Shown here: positions 37,057 to 45,482 of the stretch, piece by piece
How positions within the stretch are numbered: position 1 is the first letter of the stretch
Layout of the letters: each line of letters starts with the position of its first letter
Source of the DNA: Micromonospora sp. NBC_01796
GTDB taxonomy: Bacteria; Actinomycetota; Actinomycetes; Mycobacteriales; Micromonosporaceae
NCBI RefSeq assembly: GCF_035917455.1
Contig: NZ_CP109078.1
Coordinates: forward strand, 992,001-1,056,000
Direction of reading: 5' to 3'
Length of the DNA stretch: 64,000 nt
Translations under genes and position numbers: made by a program
Notes under the pieces: model-generated
Told to the model about the DNA's origin: nothing
Databases searched by the model: none
Seen by the model: only the letters and a program-made list of their open reading frames with translations

Positions 37057-37938
37057 ATGCGTATCTCGCGAGTGGCCACGCTGGCCGCGGTCGCGGCCCT
37101 GACCCTGGGTGTTGCCGCGTGCGGCGGTGACGACAGTGACGACGCCGGCACGGCGCCCGAGAGCAAGAGCTTTGCCGCCGGCAGCACGATGGAGAAGCTG
37201 AACAAGGCTCAGAAGATCGTCATCGGCACCAAGTTCGACCAGCCCGGCTTCGGGCTCAAGGGCCTGGACAACAAGCCGGCCGGCTTCGACGTGGAGATCG
37301 GCAAGATCATCGCGACCGAGCTCGGCATCCCGGAGAGCAAGATCGAGTACATCGAGACCCCGTCGGCCGTCCGCGAGGAGGTCCTCGAGCAGGGCAAGGC
37401 CGACATCGTGGTGGCGACGTACACCATCAACGACAAGCGCAAGGAGCGGATCGACTTCGCCGGTCCGTACTACGTCGCCGGGCAGCACATCATGGTCAAG
37501 GCCGGCGACTCCAGCATCACCGGCCCGGACTCGTTCAAGGCCGGCGGCAAGAAGGTCTGCTCGGTCGCGGGTTCGACGCCGGCCGCGAACATCGAGAAGT
37601 ACCTGGCCGACAAGGTCGCCCAGCTGGTGGTCTTCGACGTCTACCAGAAGTGCGTCGACGCGCTGACCGGCGGTCAGGTCGACGCCGTCACCACCGACAA
37701 CGTGATCCTCACCGGCTTCATCGCAAAGAACGAGGGCAAGTTCAAGCTCGCCGGCCAGAAGTTCACCGACGAGCCGTACGGCATCGGGGTCAAGAAGGGC
37801 GACACCGCCTTCCGTGACTTCATCAACGACACCCTCGAGAAGATCTACGCCGACGGCCGTTACGCCAAGGCGTGGACCGAGACCGCGGGCAAGTTCGACT
37901 CGGCCGTTCCTACCGGCCCGAGCATCAACCGGTACTGA
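37057..37938 (+). CDS. gluB: glutamate-binding lipoprotein GluB
   Basis: A 293-residue extracellular solute-binding protein (SBP family 3). A signal peptide ends in the lipobox GVAAC (Cys22), followed by an Asp-rich spacer. The ligand-binding lobes start at KIVIGTKFDQPGFGLKG and include GKADIVVATYTINDKR. The start is the ATG at 37057 rather than 37051 because AAGGAG is then at proper distance. Two Cys at about 168 and 206 may form a disulfide. It delivers glutamate to GluC/GluD. Confidence 0.93.
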   Translation: MRISRVATLAAVAALTLGVAACGGDDSDDAGTAPESKSFAAGSTMEKLNKAQKIVIGTKFDQPGFGLKGLDNKPAGFDVEIGKIIATELGIPESKIEYIETPSAVREEVLEQGKADIVVATYTINDKRKERIDFAGPYYVAGQHIMVKAGDSSITGPDSFKAGGKKVCSVAGSTPAANIEKYLADKVAQLVVFDVYQKCVDALTGGQVDAVTTDNVILTGFIAKNEGKFKLAGQKFTDEPYGIGVKKGDTAFRDFINDTLEKIYADGRYAKAWTETAGKFDSAVPTGPSINRY

Positions 37939-37966
37939 GTTTCACCGCTGGAGCTGGAGGGTGACC

Positions 37967-37987
37967 ATGAGAGAGGCTTGTCCGTGA
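37967..37987 (+). CDS. possible 6-codon leader ORF overlapping the gluC start
   Basis: ATG at 37967 preceded by GGAGG at 6-nt spacing encodes MREACP and stops at 37985-37987. The stop overlaps the gluC GTG (GTGA). It has a better ribosome binding site than gluC. It may act only to couple gluC translation to the upstream ribosome flow. Coding status is inferred. Confidence 0.35.
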   Translation: MREACP

Positions 37988-38694
37988 GTGTGCTCGTCGA
38001 CAACTTCGACGTCTTCGCCGGGGGACTCTGGGTCACCTTCCAGCTCTGTGTGTTCGCCGCGATCGGTGCCCTGCTCATCGGCACCCTCGTGGCGGTCATG
38101 CGGATCGCGCCGGTGCCACCGCTGCGGTGGATCGGCACGGCGTACGTGACGGTGTTCCGCAACTGTCCGCTGACCATCGTCCTGTTCTTCGCCGCCTTCG
38201 CGCTGCCGGCGCTCGGGTCGAACGCCGATTTCCTGCGGATACCGGGGCTGACCTCGATCTCCAGCCGGCTCGGCAACGACCTGCCGTACTTCCGGTTCGC
38301 GATCATCGCGCTGAGCCTCTACACCGGCGCGTTCGTCTGCGAGGCCATCCGCAGCGGCATCAACGCGGTCTCGCCCGGTCAGGCCGAGGCCGCCCGGGCG
38401 ATCGGCCTGACCTTCACCCAGAACCTGCGGCTGGTGGTGCTGCCGCAGGCGTGGAAGTCGGCGATCGTGCCGCTGGGCAGCGTCATCATCGCAATGATCA
38501 AGAATTCCGCGCTGGCCGGCTTCTTCGGCGTGGTCGGCGACCTTTCCAGCTCCGGCACGAACCTGACCAGTCAGGGCGGCGAGCCGATCATCCCGGTGTT
38601 CGTCGGCATCTGCATCGGCTTCCTGCTGCTGACCGTGCCGCTCGGCCTCCTGCTGGACCGGGTCGAGCGACGCCGGGCGGTCGGGGTCCGATGA
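37984..38694 (+). CDS. gluC: glutamate ABC transporter permease GluC
   Basis: A 236-residue permease of the HisM type with about five membrane helices and the EAA loop (EAARAIGLTFTQNLRLVVLPQA). The GTG at 37984 is chosen because GAGAGG lies 7 nt upstream; a TTG at 37978 is too close to it. The start overlaps a six-codon ORF and the stop overlaps a 17-residue ORF (ATGA at 38691). Forms a heteromeric channel with GluD. Confidence 0.92.
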   Translation: MSVLVDNFDVFAGGLWVTFQLCVFAAIGALLIGTLVAVMRIAPVPPLRWIGTAYVTVFRNCPLTIVLFFAAFALPALGSNADFLRIPGLTSISSRLGNDLPYFRFAIIALSLYTGAFVCEAIRSGINAVSPGQAEAARAIGLTFTQNLRLVVLPQAWKSAIVPLGSVIIAMIKNSALAGFFGVVGDLSSSGTNLTSQGGEPIIPVFVGICIGFLLLTVPLGLLLDRVERRRAVGVR

Positions 38695-38744
38695 ACGAGC
38701 GAAACATCGAGCGGTACGCGGCGCACGGCGAGGACTCGGCATGA
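38691..38744 (+). CDS. 17-residue bridging ORF between gluC and gluD
   Basis: Encodes MNERNIERYAAHGEDSA. Its ATG overlaps the gluC stop (ATGA, 38691-38694) and its TGA overlaps the gluD ATG (ATGA, 38741-38744). Exact overlaps at both ends strongly suggest translation by reinitiation, coupling gluC to gluD. Whether the peptide itself does anything is unknown. Confidence 0.5.
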   Translation: MNERNIERYAAHGEDSA

Positions 38745-39709
38745 ACCAGCAGCAATCGGTGCTCTACGACAACCCCGGCCCGCGCGCCCGGCGGATCACC
38801 CTGATCGGCAGCGTGATCGCCGTCGTCGGCATCGCCGCCGCCGTCTACTTCCTCGTCTACCGGCCGCTGGAGGAAAACGGCCAGTTCGAGATGGAGAAGT
38901 GGGGACCGCTGGTCGACCCGAACAACGAGGTCTTCCCGCTGGTCTGGGCCCGCCTGCGGGACGGCTTCATCGCCACCCTCACCGCCGCCGGCCTGGCGGT
39001 CGTCGGCTCACTGGTCGTCGGCATCGCGCTGGCCGTACTGCGGGTCCAGCTCAAGGCGCTGCGGGAACGCCGTTTCGTCGGTCTGCCCGTCCCGGCCGCG
39101 CTGGCCCTGCGCGTGCTGAGCTGGCTGCTCAACGCGATCACCCGGTTCTGCGTCGAGGTCTTCCGGGGCCTCCCGGTCGTGATCACCATCTTCTTCGTGG
39201 CGACCGCCCTGCCCGACCTCGGTATCGACTTCGGCGACCGGCTCTGGTACCTGGTGCTCGGCCTGACCATCTACAACAGCGTGGTGATCGGCGAGATCCT
39301 GCGCTCCGGGATGGAGGGGCTGCCCGGCGGCCAACGCGAGGCGGCGCTGGCCTGCGGCCTCAGCTCGTTCCAGATCACCCGCATGATCCTGCTGCCGCAG
39401 GCGCTGCGCATCATGCTCCCGGCGCTGATCAGCCAACTGGTGGTGGTCCTCAAGGACACCTCGCTCGGCTTCATCATCGGCTACGAGGAGGTGCTCCGGG
39501 TCAGCGCGTTCCTGATCGGGAACCTGGAGAACCCGATCCAGGTGTACGCCGTGGTCGGTGCCATCTACATCGTGCTCAACTACCTGCTCTCCAAGCTCGC
39601 CGAGTACGTCCAGCGCCGGCTCGCCAGGGGACGCAAGACGAAGGGTCTGCCCCCGATCGACGTCATGACGCCGGCCCGCGCCGGCGCCGACGGGAGCGGC
39701 GCCGCCTGA
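38741..39709 (+). CDS. gluD: glutamate ABC transporter permease GluD
   Basis: A 322-residue permease, longer than GluC because of an N-terminal cytoplasmic part and an extra first membrane helix (about 20-43). It has a periplasmic segment and a C-terminal tail of about 30 residues. The EAA loop is EAALACGLSSFQITRMILLPQA. Its ATG overlaps the stop of the 17-residue ORF. No independent ribosome binding site is obvious, which supports coupling. Confidence 0.92.
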   Translation: MNQQQSVLYDNPGPRARRITLIGSVIAVVGIAAAVYFLVYRPLEENGQFEMEKWGPLVDPNNEVFPLVWARLRDGFIATLTAAGLAVVGSLVVGIALAVLRVQLKALRERRFVGLPVPAALALRVLSWLLNAITRFCVEVFRGLPVVITIFFVATALPDLGIDFGDRLWYLVLGLTIYNSVVIGEILRSGMEGLPGGQREAALACGLSSFQITRMILLPQALRIMLPALISQLVVVLKDTSLGFIIGYEEVLRVSAFLIGNLENPIQVYAVVGAIYIVLNYLLSKLAEYVQRRLARGRKTKGLPPIDVMTPARAGADGSGAA

Positions 39710-39730
39710 ACCGAACGATCCGTACGACCG

Positions 39731-39763
39731 AACCCGGGTCCAGCCCCACGGCTGGCCCGGGTT
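39731..39763 (+). terminator. gluABCD terminator
   Basis: AACCCGGGTCCAGCC pairs with GGCTGGCCCGGGTT (one bulge), followed by TCGTTCT. It lies 22 bp after the gluD stop and could also act on rny from the other side. Confidence 0.8.
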
Positions 39764-39841
39764 TCGTTCTGTCCGGGACGGCTACTCTGCCCGTTCAGGG
39801 GCGCTGCCGGCACCGGGCCCCGCCGGTCGGCGGGCGGTCCC

Positions 39842-41617
39842 TCAGCGGGCGATCTCGGTGACCCGGGACTCGCGTACGACGGTGACCCGGATCTGACCCG
39901 GATAGGTCAGCTCCTCCTCGATCTGCTTGGCCACGTCACGGGCCAGCACGGCGGCACCGATGTCGTCGACGTCGTCCGGCTTGACCATCACCCGGATCTC
40001 CCGGCCCGCCTGCATGGCGAAGACCTTCTCCACTCCGGACTTGCCGCCGGCGATCTCCTCGATCCGCTCCAGGCGCTTGACGTACGCCTCCAGGCTCTCC
40101 CGACGCGCGCCCGGCCGACCACCGGAACAGGCGTCCGACGCCTGGGTCAGCACCGCCTCGATGGTCTGCGGCTGCACCTCGTTGTGGTGCGCCTCGATCG
40201 CGTGCACGACGTCGTCGGACTCACCGTACTTGCGGGCCAGGTCGGCGCCGATCAGCGCGTGGCTGCCCTCCACCTCGTGGGTGAGCGCCTTGCCGATGTC
40301 GTGCAGGAAGGCACACCGCTTGATCGTCGGCGCGTCCAACCGCAGTTCCGACGCCATGATGCCGGCGATGTGGGCGGTCTCGACCAGGTGCTTGAGCACG
40401 TTCTGCCCGTACGACGTCCGGTAGCGCAGCCGGCCGAGCAGGGTGACCAGTTCGGGGTGGATCTCGGTGATCCCGACCTCGACCAGGGCGTCCTCGGCGG
40501 CCCGCTGGCAGAGCCGCTCCACCTCGTGCCGAGCGGTCTCGAAGACCTCCTCGATCCGGTGCGGGTGGATCCGACCGTCGAGGACCAGCTTCTCCAGGGT
40601 GAGCCGGCCGATCTCCCGGCGTACCGGGTCGAAGCAGGAGAGCAGCACCGCCTCGGGGGTGTCGTCGATGATCAGGTTGACGCCGGTGACCGATTCGAAG
40701 GCGCGGATGTTGCGCCCCTCCCGGCCGATGATCCGGCCCTTCATCTCGTCACCGGGCAGGTGCAGCACGCTGACCACACTCTCGGCGGTCTGCTCGCTGG
40801 CGACCCGCTGGATGGCGTCCACCACGATGTGCCGGGCCCGCTGGTCGGCCGTGTTGCGCGCGTCGGCCTCGATGTCCCGGACCAGGATCGCCGCCTCGCG
40901 CTTGGCCTGCCCCTCGATCGCCTCGACCAGCTCGCCACGGGCGGCGTCGGCGGTCAGGCCGGCGACCCGTTCCAGCTCCCGCTTGCGCTGCTCCTCGGCC
41001 TCGACCAGGGCCGCCTCCCGGAGGCCCAGGGCACCCTCCCGCTCGGCCAGTTCGGTCGTGGCGGTGGCCAGCCGGCGTTCCCGCTCGGTGAGCCGCTCGA
41101 CCTCCTCGGTGTGCAGCCGCTCCCGCTCGTCCATCCTGGCGGCCCGCCGCTCGACCTCGACGGCCTGTTCCCTGGTGGTGGCCGCGAGGGAGGCGATCTC
41201 CCGCTCACCGCTGCGCCGGGCCGCGGTTCGTACCTGCTCGGCGTCGACCTCGGCCTGCCGGTGCGCCCGGTCGAGCACGGTGTCCGCCTCGACCCGGGCC
41301 GCGTCCAGCACCCGCCGGGCCTCGGCCCGTGCCGCGCTCGCCTCGGCCTTCGCCGCGGCTGCCTCGGCCCGAGCGGCGGCGGCCGCCGATTTCGCCGTGT
41401 CCACCGTCGTGTACGCCTCGTCGGCAGCGGACCGCAGGGCCGCGAGGGACTGCTCCTGGCGGTCCTTCTCTGCGACGAAGGCGGAGTCGTCCGCCGCCGG
41501 TCCGGCCCCGGTGAGGCCGATCCGGCGCAGCGCCCGCGCACCCAGGACCAACGCGGTGAGTACGAGGGCGGTCAGCACCGCGATCGCGGCGAGCAGCCCC
41601 CACTCGAGCGCGGTCAT
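39842..41617 (-). CDS. rny: ribonuclease Y
   Basis: A 591-residue endoribonuclease. A single N-terminal membrane helix (about 6-30) anchors it. A long Ala/Glu/Arg coiled coil (about 45-270) precedes the KH domain (GRIIGREGRNIRAFE). The HD domain has the metal motif CAFLHDIGKALTHE and a downstream HHN. It initiates mRNA decay at the inner membrane. The ATG at 41617 opens directly on the membrane helix. The coiled coil contains extended AAAARAEAAAAKAEA-type low complexity. Confidence 0.94.
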   Translation of the reverse strand: MTALEWGLLAAIAVLTALVLTALVLGARALRRIGLTGAGPAADDSAFVAEKDRQEQSLAALRSAADEAYTTVDTAKSAAAAARAEAAAAKAEASAARAEARRVLDAARVEADTVLDRAHRQAEVDAEQVRTAARRSGEREIASLAATTREQAVEVERRAARMDERERLHTEEVERLTERERRLATATTELAEREGALGLREAALVEAEEQRKRELERVAGLTADAARGELVEAIEGQAKREAAILVRDIEADARNTADQRARHIVVDAIQRVASEQTAESVVSVLHLPGDEMKGRIIGREGRNIRAFESVTGVNLIIDDTPEAVLLSCFDPVRREIGRLTLEKLVLDGRIHPHRIEEVFETARHEVERLCQRAAEDALVEVGITEIHPELVTLLGRLRYRTSYGQNVLKHLVETAHIAGIMASELRLDAPTIKRCAFLHDIGKALTHEVEGSHALIGADLARKYGESDDVVHAIEAHHNEVQPQTIEAVLTQASDACSGGRPGARRESLEAYVKRLERIEEIAGGKSGVEKVFAMQAGREIRVMVKPDDVDDIGAAVLARDVAKQIEEELTYPGQIRVTVVRESRVTEIAR

Positions 41618-42122
41618 GCCGACGCCTCACAGCGACTTGTACCGATGCCCCTGCGCCGCCCGGTCATGGCCGCCTCCCCTCACCGTCCCGGCGCCGGAGG
41701 GTCGCCCTCCTGGTGACGCGCCCTACGGCTGTCGAGACGCCCGACCGAGGCGGCTGGCCGAGGATAGGTTCCATCGGCGGTGTGTTGGTACACCGCCGAA
41801 GGCCGGGAACCGTGTCATCCCGTTACCGGATCGGCCTGTCCGGTAACGGGCTATCTGGCCCCTGAACTGGCCAAAGTGATGCCGTACTGTTACGCGATCT
41901 ATGTTGTGCGTTTAGCCTGCGATGGTCGGGCAGTCTCACCTGTAACGCGAGGCTAGGTCGCGAGGTGCCCTTCGGTCAAGGACTCATGATCCAGCATGAG
42001 TCGGACGTACGGCACACGGATGCCTACCCGCAGCTCATGACGGGTGGGGCATACCCGGACGAGCCCGGCCGGTCGGAAGCCCTCACAGACCCCGTCACGT
42101 CGGTTGCCGGCGTCCGGCGGCG
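41618..42122. other. 505-bp intergenic region between recX and rny, with three palindromes
   Basis: No credible gene. Three clear inverted repeats stand out: TCGGCGGTGT-N6-ACACCGCCGA (41774-41799), CCCGTTACCGG-N10-CCGGTAACGGG (41819-41850) and GACTCATG-N6-CATGAGTC (41981-42002). Between 41870 and 41950 the DNA is AT-richer, a likely rny promoter zone. One or two of the hairpins may terminate recX transcription. The rest may structure the rny leader. Confidence 0.55.
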
Positions 42123-42974
42123 CTACTCCCCCGCCCGGGCGTCCCGGTCGACCTCGGACTCGGCGTCGGCGAGCGCGTCCGGGTCGATGTATTCGGCGAA
42201 CTCGGCCGCCTCGGCGCTCTGTGCCGCCAACGCGTCCTTCACCGCCCGGATCGCCACACCGGGGGGATAGCCCTTGCGGGCGAGCATGCCCACCAGCCGG
42301 CGGAACACCGCGTCCGGGGCGCCCCGCGCGGTCCGCAGCTTGCGGTCGACCAGGGTCCGGGCGGTCTCGCTCTCGGTCGTCTCGTCCAGCTCCTCGAGCG
42401 CCTCGGCGGCGACGTCGCGGTCCACCCCGTGCTGGCGCAGCTCGTTGGCGAGCGCCCGGCGGGCCAGGCCCCGGCCCTGGTGGCGACTGGTCACCCAGGC
42501 TCGGGCGAAGGCGGCGTCGTCGATGATGCCGACCTCGTCGTACCGGTCGAGCACCTGGTGGGCGACCTCTTCGCTGATGCCCCGTCGGGCGAGTGCGGTC
42601 GCCAGCTCGGCTCGGGTACGCGGACGCACGGCGAGCTGGCGCAGGCAGATCTCCCGAGCCAGTTCGCCCTCGTCACGGGGCGGCCCGGCCTCGGCGGTGT
42701 CCCCGCTCCGGCCACGCCGTCGACCGCCGAAGCCGCCCGGCTGTTCCGCCCCGGCCCCGTCGGTACGCCCCGACGACGTCGACGCGCCCTCCGGCCAGCC
42801 CTGATCGTCCTCGGACCAGCCGGTTGTACCGGTGTCACCGGTCGCGGCGAGGTCGCCGCCCGGATCGGCGCCCGCGGACCGTCCCCGCCGCGAGCGCCCC
42901 ACTGTCCCGCCGCCCGATCGGGGCGGTGCGGCATCCCAGCCACGCCCCGACCTGGCCCCACGTCGTCCAGCCAT
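42123..42974 (-). CDS. recX: RecX regulatory protein with long disordered N-terminus
   Basis: A 283-residue protein. The RecX three-helix repeats occupy about 105-260 (REICLRQLAVRPRTRAELATALARRGI..., VLDRYDEVGIIDD, ARRALANELRQHGV). RecX binds and inhibits RecA filaments. The first 100 residues are Gly/Arg/Asp-rich and look disordered; ordinary RecX proteins are about 150-200 residues. The ATG at 42974 lies 26 bp after the recA stop. An internal start would remove the tail, but no better ribosome binding site is evident. Confidence 0.88.
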   Translation of the reverse strand: MAGRRGARSGRGWDAAPPRSGGGTVGRSRRGRSAGADPGGDLAATGDTGTTGWSEDDQGWPEGASTSSGRTDGAGAEQPGGFGGRRRGRSGDTAEAGPPRDEGELAREICLRQLAVRPRTRAELATALARRGISEEVAHQVLDRYDEVGIIDDAAFARAWVTSRHQGRGLARRALANELRQHGVDRDVAAEALEELDETTESETARTLVDRKLRTARGAPDAVFRRLVGMLARKGYPPGVAIRAVKDALAAQSAEAAEFAEYIDPDALADAESEVDRDARAGE

Positions 42975-43000
42975 GATGGAGAGGAAGACTCAGCGACCGG

Positions 43001-44047
43001 TCAGAAGTCCACCGGCGGCAGCTCCGGGCCGCCCGCGGCGTCACTCGGGCTGACCCCGACGCCGAGCTTCTCCAGGATCTTCTTCTCGATCTCGGCCGCC
43101 ACGTCCGGGTTGTCCTTGAGGAACTCCCGGGCCTTCTCCTTGCCCTGGCCGAGCTGGTCACCGTCGTAGGTGTACCAGGCGCCGGACTTACGGATGATCG
43201 ACTGCTCCACACCGACGTCGATCAGGGATCCCTCGCGGGAGATGCCCTTGCCGTACATGATGTCGAACTCGGCCTGCTTGAACGGGGCGGCGACCTTGTT
43301 CTTCACCACCTTGACCCTGGTCCGGTTACCGACCACGTCGGTGCCGTCCTTGAGGCTCTCGATCCGGCGTACGTCGAGCCGGACCGACGCGTAGAACTTC
43401 AGCGCCCGACCACCGGTGGTGGTCTCCGGGCTGCCGAACATGACACCGATCTTCTCGCGGAGCTGGTTGATGAAGATCGCGGTGGTGTTGGTGTTGCTGA
43501 GCACACCGGTGATCTTCCGGAGCGCCTGGCTCATCAGCCGGGCCTGGAGGCCCACGTGGCTGTCGCCCATCTCGCCCTCGATCTCGGCCCGGGGCACCAG
43601 TGCGGCCACCGAGTCGATCACGATGATGTCCAGCGCGCCGGAGCGGATCAGCATGTCCGCGATCTCCAGCGCCTGCTCGCCGGTGTCCGGCTGGGAGACC
43701 AGCATCGCGTCGGTGTCGACCCCGAGCGCCTTGGCGTATTCCGGGTCGAGCGCGTGCTCGGCGTCGATGAAGGCGGCGATGCCACCGGCCCGCTGCGCGC
43801 TCGCCACCGCGTGCAGCGCCACGGTGGTCTTACCGCTGCTCTCCGGGCCGTAGATCTCGACCACCCGGCCACGGGGCAGACCGCCCACACCAAGTGCCAC
43901 GTCGAGTGCGATCGAACCAGTCGGGATAACGGCCATCTGGACCTGCGGTCGTTCACCGAGCCGCATCACCGAGCCCTTACCGAACTGCTTGTCGATCTGA
44001 GCGAGAGCAAGGTCTAGTGCCTTCTCCCGGTCAGGTCCTGGCGCCAT
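43001..44047 (-). CDS. recA: RecA recombinase
   Basis: A 348-residue recombinase: Walker [10 protein letters not shown] (about 65-73), Walker [16 protein letters not shown], and the L2 DNA-binding loop region ([21 protein letters not shown]). The ATG at 44047 gives the normal N-terminus ([24 protein letters not shown]); an upstream GTG at 44101 would add 18 residues and overlap the promoter. There is no intein. It forms an operon with recX. Upstream lie a PafBC-type promoter and a LexA-box-like site. Confidence 0.97.
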   Translation of the reverse strand: MAPGPDREKALDLALAQIDKQFGKGSVMRLGERPQVQMAVIPTGSIALDVALGVGGLPRGRVVEIYGPESSGKTTVALHAVASAQRAGGIAAFIDAEHALDPEYAKALGVDTDAMLVSQPDTGEQALEIADMLIRSGALDIIVIDSVAALVPRAEIEGEMGDSHVGLQARLMSQALRKITGVLSNTNTTAIFINQLREKIGVMFGSPETTTGGRALKFYASVRLDVRRIESLKDGTDVVGNRTRVKVVKNKVAAPFKQAEFDIMYGKGISREGSLIDVGVEQSIIRKSGAWYTYDGDQLGQGKEKAREFLKDNPDVAAEIEKKILEKLGVGVSPSDAAGGPELPPVDF

Positions 44048-44101
44048 GGTTGCCACCCCTGCCTTCGCCGGCGTCTTTGCTGAACTTTTCGTCACGCGCA
44101 C

Positions 44102-44123
44102 ACGCTAGGCGCTAGGTCCGACA
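44102..44123 (-). promoter_or_regulatory. PafBC (RecA-NDp)-type promoter of recA
   Basis: On the minus strand TGTCGGAC, 8 bp, then TAGCGT. The LexA-independent DNA-damage promoters of mycobacteria follow TGTCRGTG-N8-TANNNT. Spacing and -10 agree; the last two bases of the first block differ. It lies 55 bp upstream of the recA ATG. No pafBC genes are in the window. Confidence 0.5.
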
Positions 44124-44179
44124 GAAAACAGCCGACCGGCCGTGAGCTGTGGACGAGCACCCCGCTGTGGACAATAGCC

Positions 44180-44191
44180 GAACAGGTGTAC
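44180..44191. promoter_or_regulatory. LexA-box-like site upstream of recA
   Basis: GAACAGGTGTAC, the same GAAC-N4-GTAC form as the two sites at lexA. It lies about 130 bp upstream of the recA start, inside the gap between recA and the DUF3046 gene. Confidence 0.55.
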
Positions 44192-44230
44192 GACAGCATG
44201 CACGACACGCCACAAGGCAATAACGGCAGC

Positions 44231-44431
44231 TCAGCGTAGTCGGGCCGGTACTCGATCGGGGTACGCGGCGACCACCGCACGCCAGACGACGACGGTCGCC
44301 TCACCCTCGGCGAGCGCCTGCTTGACCGTCCGGCCACCCAACTGGGACAGCACCTGATCGGCGGCGATGCTGGTCGCGTACGCCGAGCCGAACACCTGCT
44401 CCAGCCGCGTCCAGAAATCCGTCAGCCGCAC
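44231..44431 (-). CDS. DUF3046 family protein
   Basis: A 66-residue protein, (V)RLTDFWTRLEQVFGSAYATS...DQVLSQLGGRTVKQALAEGE, the DUF3046 family usually found just upstream of recA in actinomycetes. Function unknown. Start is the GTG at 44431. The longer open frame upstream runs through non-coding tandem repeats and is not credible. Confidence 0.85.
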   Translation of the reverse strand: MRLTDFWTRLEQVFGSAYATSIAADQVLSQLGGRTVKQALAEGEATVVVWRAVVAAYPDRVPARLR

Positions 44432-44580
44432 CGGTCCAACCCCCTCGCGTACACCCGTCCCCGACCCGCCGCCGGATCGGCCGCGCCACCACCCGCCGAC
44501 GCCGACCGCCAACGCTAGCGCCACCGGCACCGTCACCGCGAACGGGCGCGACACCGACGGCCCCGGAACCCGCTTCCGTC

Positions 44581-44678
44581 CGACACCCGGCCTCCGACAC
44601 CCGGCCTCCGACACCCGGCCACCGATGCCCGGCCTCCGATGCCCGGCCTCCGACACCCGGCCACCGACACCCGGCCAC
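44581..44678. repeat. seven 14-bp tandem repeats
   Basis: Seven units of GA(CA/TG)CCCGGCC(T/A)CC in a row. The 14-bp period is not a multiple of three, so it is not coding. It separates the udgX stop from the DUF3046 gene. Differences among units are limited to three positions. Confidence 0.9.
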
Positions 44679-44700
44679 CGTGGTCGGGCCGGCGCCACGG

Positions 44701-45390
44701 TCAGGCCAGTGCCCCGGCGGCCACGGTCAGGTCGGCGACCAGGCCGGCGTACGCGTCCTCCCGGTTGTCGGAGCGCAGCACCGCCGAGGGGTGGATGGTG
44801 GCCAGCAGCCGGGTCGGCTCGACCTGCCCGTTCGCGGTGGTCGACGGCCGGGTGAAGTCCTCCGGGTGCTGGGCGGACTCCGGCCAGGGCAGCAGCACCC
44901 CCCGATCGCGGGTGACCCGGAACGCCGGCCCGAGCAGCGACTTCGCCGCGATCGCGCCGAGCACCACGACAACCTCCGGGTGCAGCACGGCGAACTCGGC
45001 GACCAGCCAGGGCCGGCAGGCGACGATGTGCACCTGGTCCGGGGTCTGGTGCAGCCGCCGCTTGCCGCGCATGGTGTGCCGGAAGTGCTTCACCGCGTTG
45101 GTCAGGTAGAGCTGTCCCGGGTCCAGGCCGGCGTCGTCCACCGCCCGGCGCAGCACCCGGCCGGCAGGGCCGACGAACGGGAGGCCTTCCCGGTCCTCCA
45201 CGTCGCCGGGCTGTTCACCGACCATCACCACCCGGGCGGATGCGGCACCCCGGCCGAAGACCGTCTGGTTCGCGTCGGCGTACAGGTCGCAGCCCTCGCA
45301 GGAGGCCGCGGCCGTACGCAGCGCGGTCAGGCTCTTCGCGCGGGGCGGGATGAACTCCTGTGCGCCGGGGGCGGTCCGGGTCTGCGCCAT
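44701..45390 (-). CDS. udgX: UdgX-type uracil-DNA glycosylase
   Basis: A 229-residue Fe-S uracil-DNA glycosylase. Visible are the cluster ligands CEGC (Cys31, Cys34) and ACRPW (Cys125), motif GEQPG (58-62), and the C-terminal ATIHPS. The insertion GKRRLHQTP (109-117) matches the UdgX-specific KRRIH loop. The His of that loop (His114 here) is the residue that becomes covalently linked to uracil-containing DNA in Mycobacterium smegmatis UdgX. Ile is replaced by Leu. It lies in the recX-recA-DUF3046 neighbourhood on the same strand. Confidence 0.88.
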   Translation of the reverse strand: MAQTRTAPGAQEFIPPRAKSLTALRTAAASCEGCDLYADANQTVFGRGAASARVVMVGEQPGDVEDREGLPFVGPAGRVLRRAVDDAGLDPGQLYLTNAVKHFRHTMRGKRRLHQTPDQVHIVACRPWLVAEFAVLHPEVVVVLGAIAAKSLLGPAFRVTRDRGVLLPWPESAQHPEDFTRPSTTANGQVEPTRLLATIHPSAVLRSDNREDAYAGLVADLTVAAGALA

Positions 45391-45482
45391 GGACCTGTCC
45401 TACCCCGGCCCACCGCGCTCACACACCACGCCCCCGAGGGCACCCGCGCGGCACCGGCCGGGGAGATCGGGTGGGCGGGTGC

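Noticed and set aside
44581-44678. Tandem 14-bp repeats as a CRISPR array
   Set aside because: No spacers, units directly abut, and no cas genes nearby.
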